From DASTDH01 sp035601575 (lineage in GTDB: Bacteria; Verrucomicrobiota; Verrucomicrobiia; Chthoniobacterales; JAFAMB01), in contig DATNNZ010000218.1 of the NCBI GenBank assembly GCA_035601575.1, forward strand, positions 1 through 7,094: DNA of 7,094 nucleotides, read 5' to 3'. How positions within the stretch are numbered: the first letter of the stretch is position 1; every line of letters begins with the position of its first letter. The notes under the pieces are model-generated. The model ran no database searches, was not told where the DNA came from, and saw nothing but the letters and a program-made list of their open reading frames with translations. Positions 4,651-7,094 of the stretch are shown here, piece after piece. The position numbers and the translations under genes were made by a program.

Positions 4651-5889
4651 TCACACCGCTTGAGGCTGAGTCTGCGTACCATCTTTGGTGAATTTGACGC
4701 CATGGGCATGTGGCCCGAAACCGGCGAGCGCCGCAACGGCGATGGCAACAATCCCGGCTACGATCGCCATGGCAAGACCGAAGTTTTTATCAAATTTCTC
4801 GGCCAATATTGATTGGATCGTGAGATTGCTGGCAGCGAAGAAATTGCCAAGCTGGTACGTAAATCCGGGGAACGTGCCGCGGACATCATGAGGCGACAAT
4901 TCGTTGAGGTGAGCTGGAATCACTCCCCACGCTCCCTGTACCAGGAATTGCATGATGAAAGCGCCGATCGCGAGCATTACTGCCGTCTGTGAGAACGCCC
5001 ATAGCGGGATCATTGGAATAGCGAGAAGGGCCGCGATCACGATCGCTTTGCGGCGCCCTACTCGCTGCGACATCGTCCCGAAAAGCAATCCTCCGAGAAT
5101 CGCGCCTACGTTCGCGACAGCGGTTACGGTGCCGACGGTCGCCGAATCGAACTTATGCTGTTCCCTGAGAAATGTCGGGTAAAGATCTTGAGTCCCATGG
5201 CTGAAGAAATTAAATGCTGTCATCAGCAGGATGACGAAGATAAAAAGCGGGAAACGGTTCGCCACGGCCTTCCACATCTCTGCGGCGGTGGGCTTGGTTT
5301 CCAGCCAGGCGGGAGATTCCTCGACGCCCATCCGAACAAAAATCACGAGAAGCGCGGGAATTACCCCGACCATAAACATACCGCGCCAACCGATGTGATC
5401 GAACAGCAGGGCGTAGGTGATCGATGCAAGAAAGTATCCAGCCGGATAGCCGGCTTGCAAAATCCCGGAAACGATTCCGCGGGCAGAGGGTGGGATACTT
5501 TCCATTGTCAGGGAAGAGCCGACTCCCCATTCTCCGCCCATCGCGATGCCGAAAAGTGCCCTAAGAACCAATAGAACCGTCAGCGAAGGAGCGAATCCGC
5601 TCGCGAACTCCAGCACGGAGTAGCACAGAATATCGAGCATTAGGGTCGGACGGCGGCCGAGCCGGTCGGCCATCAGTCCGAACAGGAAAGCGCCAAGCGG
5701 TCGCATAGCGAGCGTGAGCCAGACCGCGTACGTAACCGCCGTGATATCTGTACCGAACTCTTTCGCGACGTCTCGAACGACGAAGATCATGATAAAAAAG
5801 TCAAAGGCATCGAGGGTCCACCCCAGGAAACAGGCGATGACCGCGTTCAGTTGCTTAGCGTTGAGTCGTGATGTTTGGGCGGAAGACAT
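4651..5889 (-). CDS. MFS transporter, SHS (sialate/lactate:H+ symporter)-like
   Basis: This inner-membrane permease has 412 residues and about 12 hydrophobic segments, typical of the major facilitator superfamily. Visible motifs are GWTLDAFDFF in TM1 with acidic D27 and D30; the first loop motif GLMADRLGRRPTL (71-83); R110 in TM4; GGEWG (118-122) and ESIPPSARG (130-138) around TM5; ESPAWL (191-196) after TM6; and the second-half loop motif GTMSQRVGRRK (271-281) with ELSPHDVRG (330-338). This pattern resembles the SHS group, whose members take up lactate, pyruvate or sialic acid with protons, rather than the CynX cyanate permease. Substrate remains a guess. ATG at 5887-5889 is the natural start, but ATATCCT before it has no Shine-Dalgarno character. 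It appears monocistronic, with a repeat cassette upstream and a convergent SUKH gene downstream. Confidence 0.9.
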   Translation of the reverse strand: MSSAQTSRLNAKQLNAVIACFLGWTLDAFDFFIMIFVVRDVAKEFGTDITAVTYAVWLTLAMRPLGAFLFGLMADRLGRRPTLMLDILCYSVLEFASGFAPSLTVLLVLRALFGIAMGGEWGVGSSLTMESIPPSARGIVSGILQAGYPAGYFLASITYALLFDHIGWRGMFMVGVIPALLVIFVRMGVEESPAWLETKPTAAEMWKAVANRFPLFIFVILLMTAFNFFSHGTQDLYPTFLREQHKFDSATVGTVTAVANVGAILGGLLFGTMSQRVGRRKAIVIAALLAIPMIPLWAFSQTAVMLAIGAFIMQFLVQGAWGVIPAHLNELSPHDVRGTFPGFTYQLGNFFAASNLTIQSILAEKFDKNFGLAMAIVAGIVAIAVAALAGFGPHAHGVKFTKDGTQTQPQAV

Positions 5890-6124
5890 AGGATATTAAT
5901 CGATAATTCGCGAGTCGCGTCGAGCGGCGACTTCGTCGAATAGCCGATAGCCAATAGCCAATAATTGGTGGCGGTCAGTGGTGATTGGAAGCCGGCTAAA
6001 GATCGGTGAGGCGAAACCCTGATACCGTGTCCGCCGTCGCCTTTGTCGCCGGCGTTTCGGATCCCCACTGATTACCGGTCACCGACGCCTTGCTGATCGG
6101 CTATCGGCTATTCGGCTTCGCCGC
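5890..6124. other. spacer between the MFS gene and mbfA
   Basis: This is 235 bp without a supported gene. It contains the heptamer-bounded cassette 5937-6114 and a short AT-rich stretch (about 5890-5908) directly before the MFS start that could hold a -10 element. I saw no good matching -35 box. The open frames across it only translate the repeats. Confidence 0.55.
5937..6114. repeat. 178-bp cassette bounded by heptamer-containing inverted repeats
   Basis: CGAATAGCCGATAGCC (5937-5952) and GGCTATCGGCTATTCG (6099-6114) are exact reverse complements over 16 bp, extendable to 19 bp with one mismatch. The left side carries three 7-bp units (TAGCCGA, TAGCCAA, TAGCCAA at 5941-5961) and the right side two inverted units (6097-6110). 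The roughly 146-bp interior differs from that of the 3094-3365 cassette and contains its own short partial palindromes (for example TCAGTGG near 5975 against CCACTGA near 6064). It lies directly after the mbfA stop codon. Confidence 0.7.
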
Positions 6125-7087
6125 CTAGCCGGCTGAGCCGATGGCGATGCCGGCCAGGAACACCAGGACGCCGCCGAGCACCACTTGAAAAATTGCCGAA
6201 AGGAGCGGGGTATCCATGTAATGGTTGCGGATCCAGGCGATCACGGCGAGCTCGAACGCGACCACCACGATGGCTACCCAGGTCGCCAGATAGAAATTGG
6301 GAATTAGGAATGGCAAGGTGTGACCGATGCCACCCAGCGTGGTCATTAAACCGCAAACGGCCCCGCGGAGAAGCGGTTGCCCGCGACCGCTAAGGACGCC
6401 GTCATCCGAAAGCGCTTCAGCGAACCCCATGCTGATACCAGCTCCGACCGAGGCAGCAATTCCCACCAGAAAAGCGTCCCAACTATTACGCGTTGCGAAT
6501 GCGGCTGCGAATACTGGCGCTAGAGTTGAGACGGACCCGTCCATCAATCCGGCGAGACCTGGTTGTACGACCTGCAAAACAAAGAGCCTTCTTCGTGCTT
6601 CGTCTTCCTTAGCAAATTCCCCTTTCTCCGATTTCTCTTTCACGAACTCATCCGCGAAATCCTCGTGCTTGCGTTCGATCTCGACCAGATCACCGAGCAA
6701 TTTCCGAATCTCTGGATCCGTTGTCCGTTCTATAGCGCGCTCGTAAAAGCGAGTCGTTTCCGATTCCTTCGTCTGCACCTCACGTCGGATTTGTGGCAGG
6801 GTGAGGGTCCGGTTCAGCCAAATTGGGCGTCGTCGAATGAATCCTTTTACGTCTTGCCGGCGAATGAGGGGGATTTTATTTCCGAACCGGGATTGGAACA
6901 TGTCGATCAAGCGGCGGCGATGGTCTGATTCCTGTTCTTGCATGGAATCCAGGAGTTGGGCAGTCGCCGGAAACTCGCCGCGTACCTTTTCCGCAAATGA
7001 CCCGTAGATCTTGCTGTCCTCTTCTTCGGAAGAGATAGCGAGAGCGAGAAGTTCTTTTTCGTTCAATTCGTGAAATGGCTTAACCAT
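6125..7087 (-). CDS. mbfA: membrane-bound ferritin, erythrin-VIT1 fusion (MbfA type)
   Basis: The 320-residue protein fuses an N-terminal ferritin-like (erythrin) di-iron domain to a C-terminal CCC1/VIT1 membrane domain. In Agrobacterium and Bradyrhizobium such proteins export iron and protect against iron and peroxide stress. The first half shows four-helix iron-ligand motifs: E21-E22-E23 with Y28, E53-x-x-H56, E108/E110 with Y115, and E138-x-x-H141. From about residue 165 come the VIT1 signature GLMDGSVSTLAPVFAAAF, then GISMGFAEALSDDG (218-231), and three or four further hydrophobic segments to the C-terminus, with no long tail. Length matches known MbfA proteins. ATG at 7085-7087 gives the usual N-terminus (MVKPFHELNEKELLALAIS). 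Only 7 bp upstream are in the window, so its promoter and any Fur/Irr site cannot be judged. Expected location is the inner membrane with the ferritin domain in the cytoplasm. Confidence 0.93.
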   Translation of the reverse strand: MVKPFHELNEKELLALAISSEEEDSKIYGSFAEKVRGEFPATAQLLDSMQEQESDHRRRLIDMFQSRFGNKIPLIRRQDVKGFIRRRPIWLNRTLTLPQIRREVQTKESETTRFYERAIERTTDPEIRKLLGDLVEIERKHEDFADEFVKEKSEKGEFAKEDEARRRLFVLQVVQPGLAGLMDGSVSTLAPVFAAAFATRNSWDAFLVGIAASVGAGISMGFAEALSDDGVLSGRGQPLLRGAVCGLMTTLGGIGHTLPFLIPNFYLATWVAIVVVAFELAVIAWIRNHYMDTPLLSAIFQVVLGGVLVFLAGIAIGSAG

Positions 7088-7094
7088 AAGGTGC

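Noticed and set aside
4651..5889. MFS protein as a dedicated cyanate permease because cynS is nearby
   Set aside because: Its motifs resemble the SHS lactate/sialate group and not CynX, and it is separated from cynS by an opposite-strand gene and two repeat structures.

Overview
The window holds seven convincing protein genes and an unusual amount of structured intergenic DNA. Two genes are on the + strand and five on the - strand. In + coordinates they are: a calcineurin-like metallophosphoesterase (+, 171-950); type I glutamine synthetase glnA (-, 1043-2452); a divergent P-II protein, glnB (-, 2517-2846); cyanase cynS (-, 3368-3799); a SUKH/SMI1-KNR4 protein (+, about 4119-4583); an MFS transporter of the SHS/lactate-sialate type (-, 4651-5889); and a ferritin-VIT1 fusion of the MbfA type (-, 6125-7087). 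There is no tRNA, rRNA, CRISPR array, integrase or transposase.

Organism: the protein families are bacterial, and the mix suggests a free-living heterotroph of soil or water. Several - strand genes (glnA, glnB, the MFS gene) have no clear Shine-Dalgarno sequence before their start. Spacers carry heptamer arrays of the type TAGCCGA/TAGCCAA, which I associate from memory with Verrucomicrobia-like genomes. I hold that assignment only loosely, because nothing here proves the phylum.

The nitrogen block (1043-3799) is the functional core. Cyanase turns cyanate plus bicarbonate into ammonia and CO2, and glutamine synthetase captures ammonia. The P-II protein encoded just before glnA would normally sense 2-oxoglutarate and ATP/ADP. 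glnB and glnA are 64 bp apart and probably one transcript. A good -24/-12 (sigma-54) promoter candidate lies at 3041-3056, about 195 bp before glnB, and a strong leader hairpin lies between them. A canonical intrinsic terminator follows glnA. The P-II protein has lost the uridylylation tyrosine and most of the usual T-loop, although the adjacent GS keeps its adenylylation tyrosine.

Intergenic structure: two cassettes are bounded by inverted repeats built from 7-bp units. One is 3094-3365, with a perfect 42-bp inverted repeat ending two bases from the cynS stop codon. The other is 5937-6114. The cynS/SUKH spacer holds two diverged, oppositely oriented copies of an approximately 103-bp two-hairpin element whose stems differ by compensatory base changes. 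A 19-bp perfect palindrome made of TTAGAAT-like heptamers separates the convergent SUKH and MFS genes. These repeats, together with the odd P-II, are the best candidates for something undescribed here.
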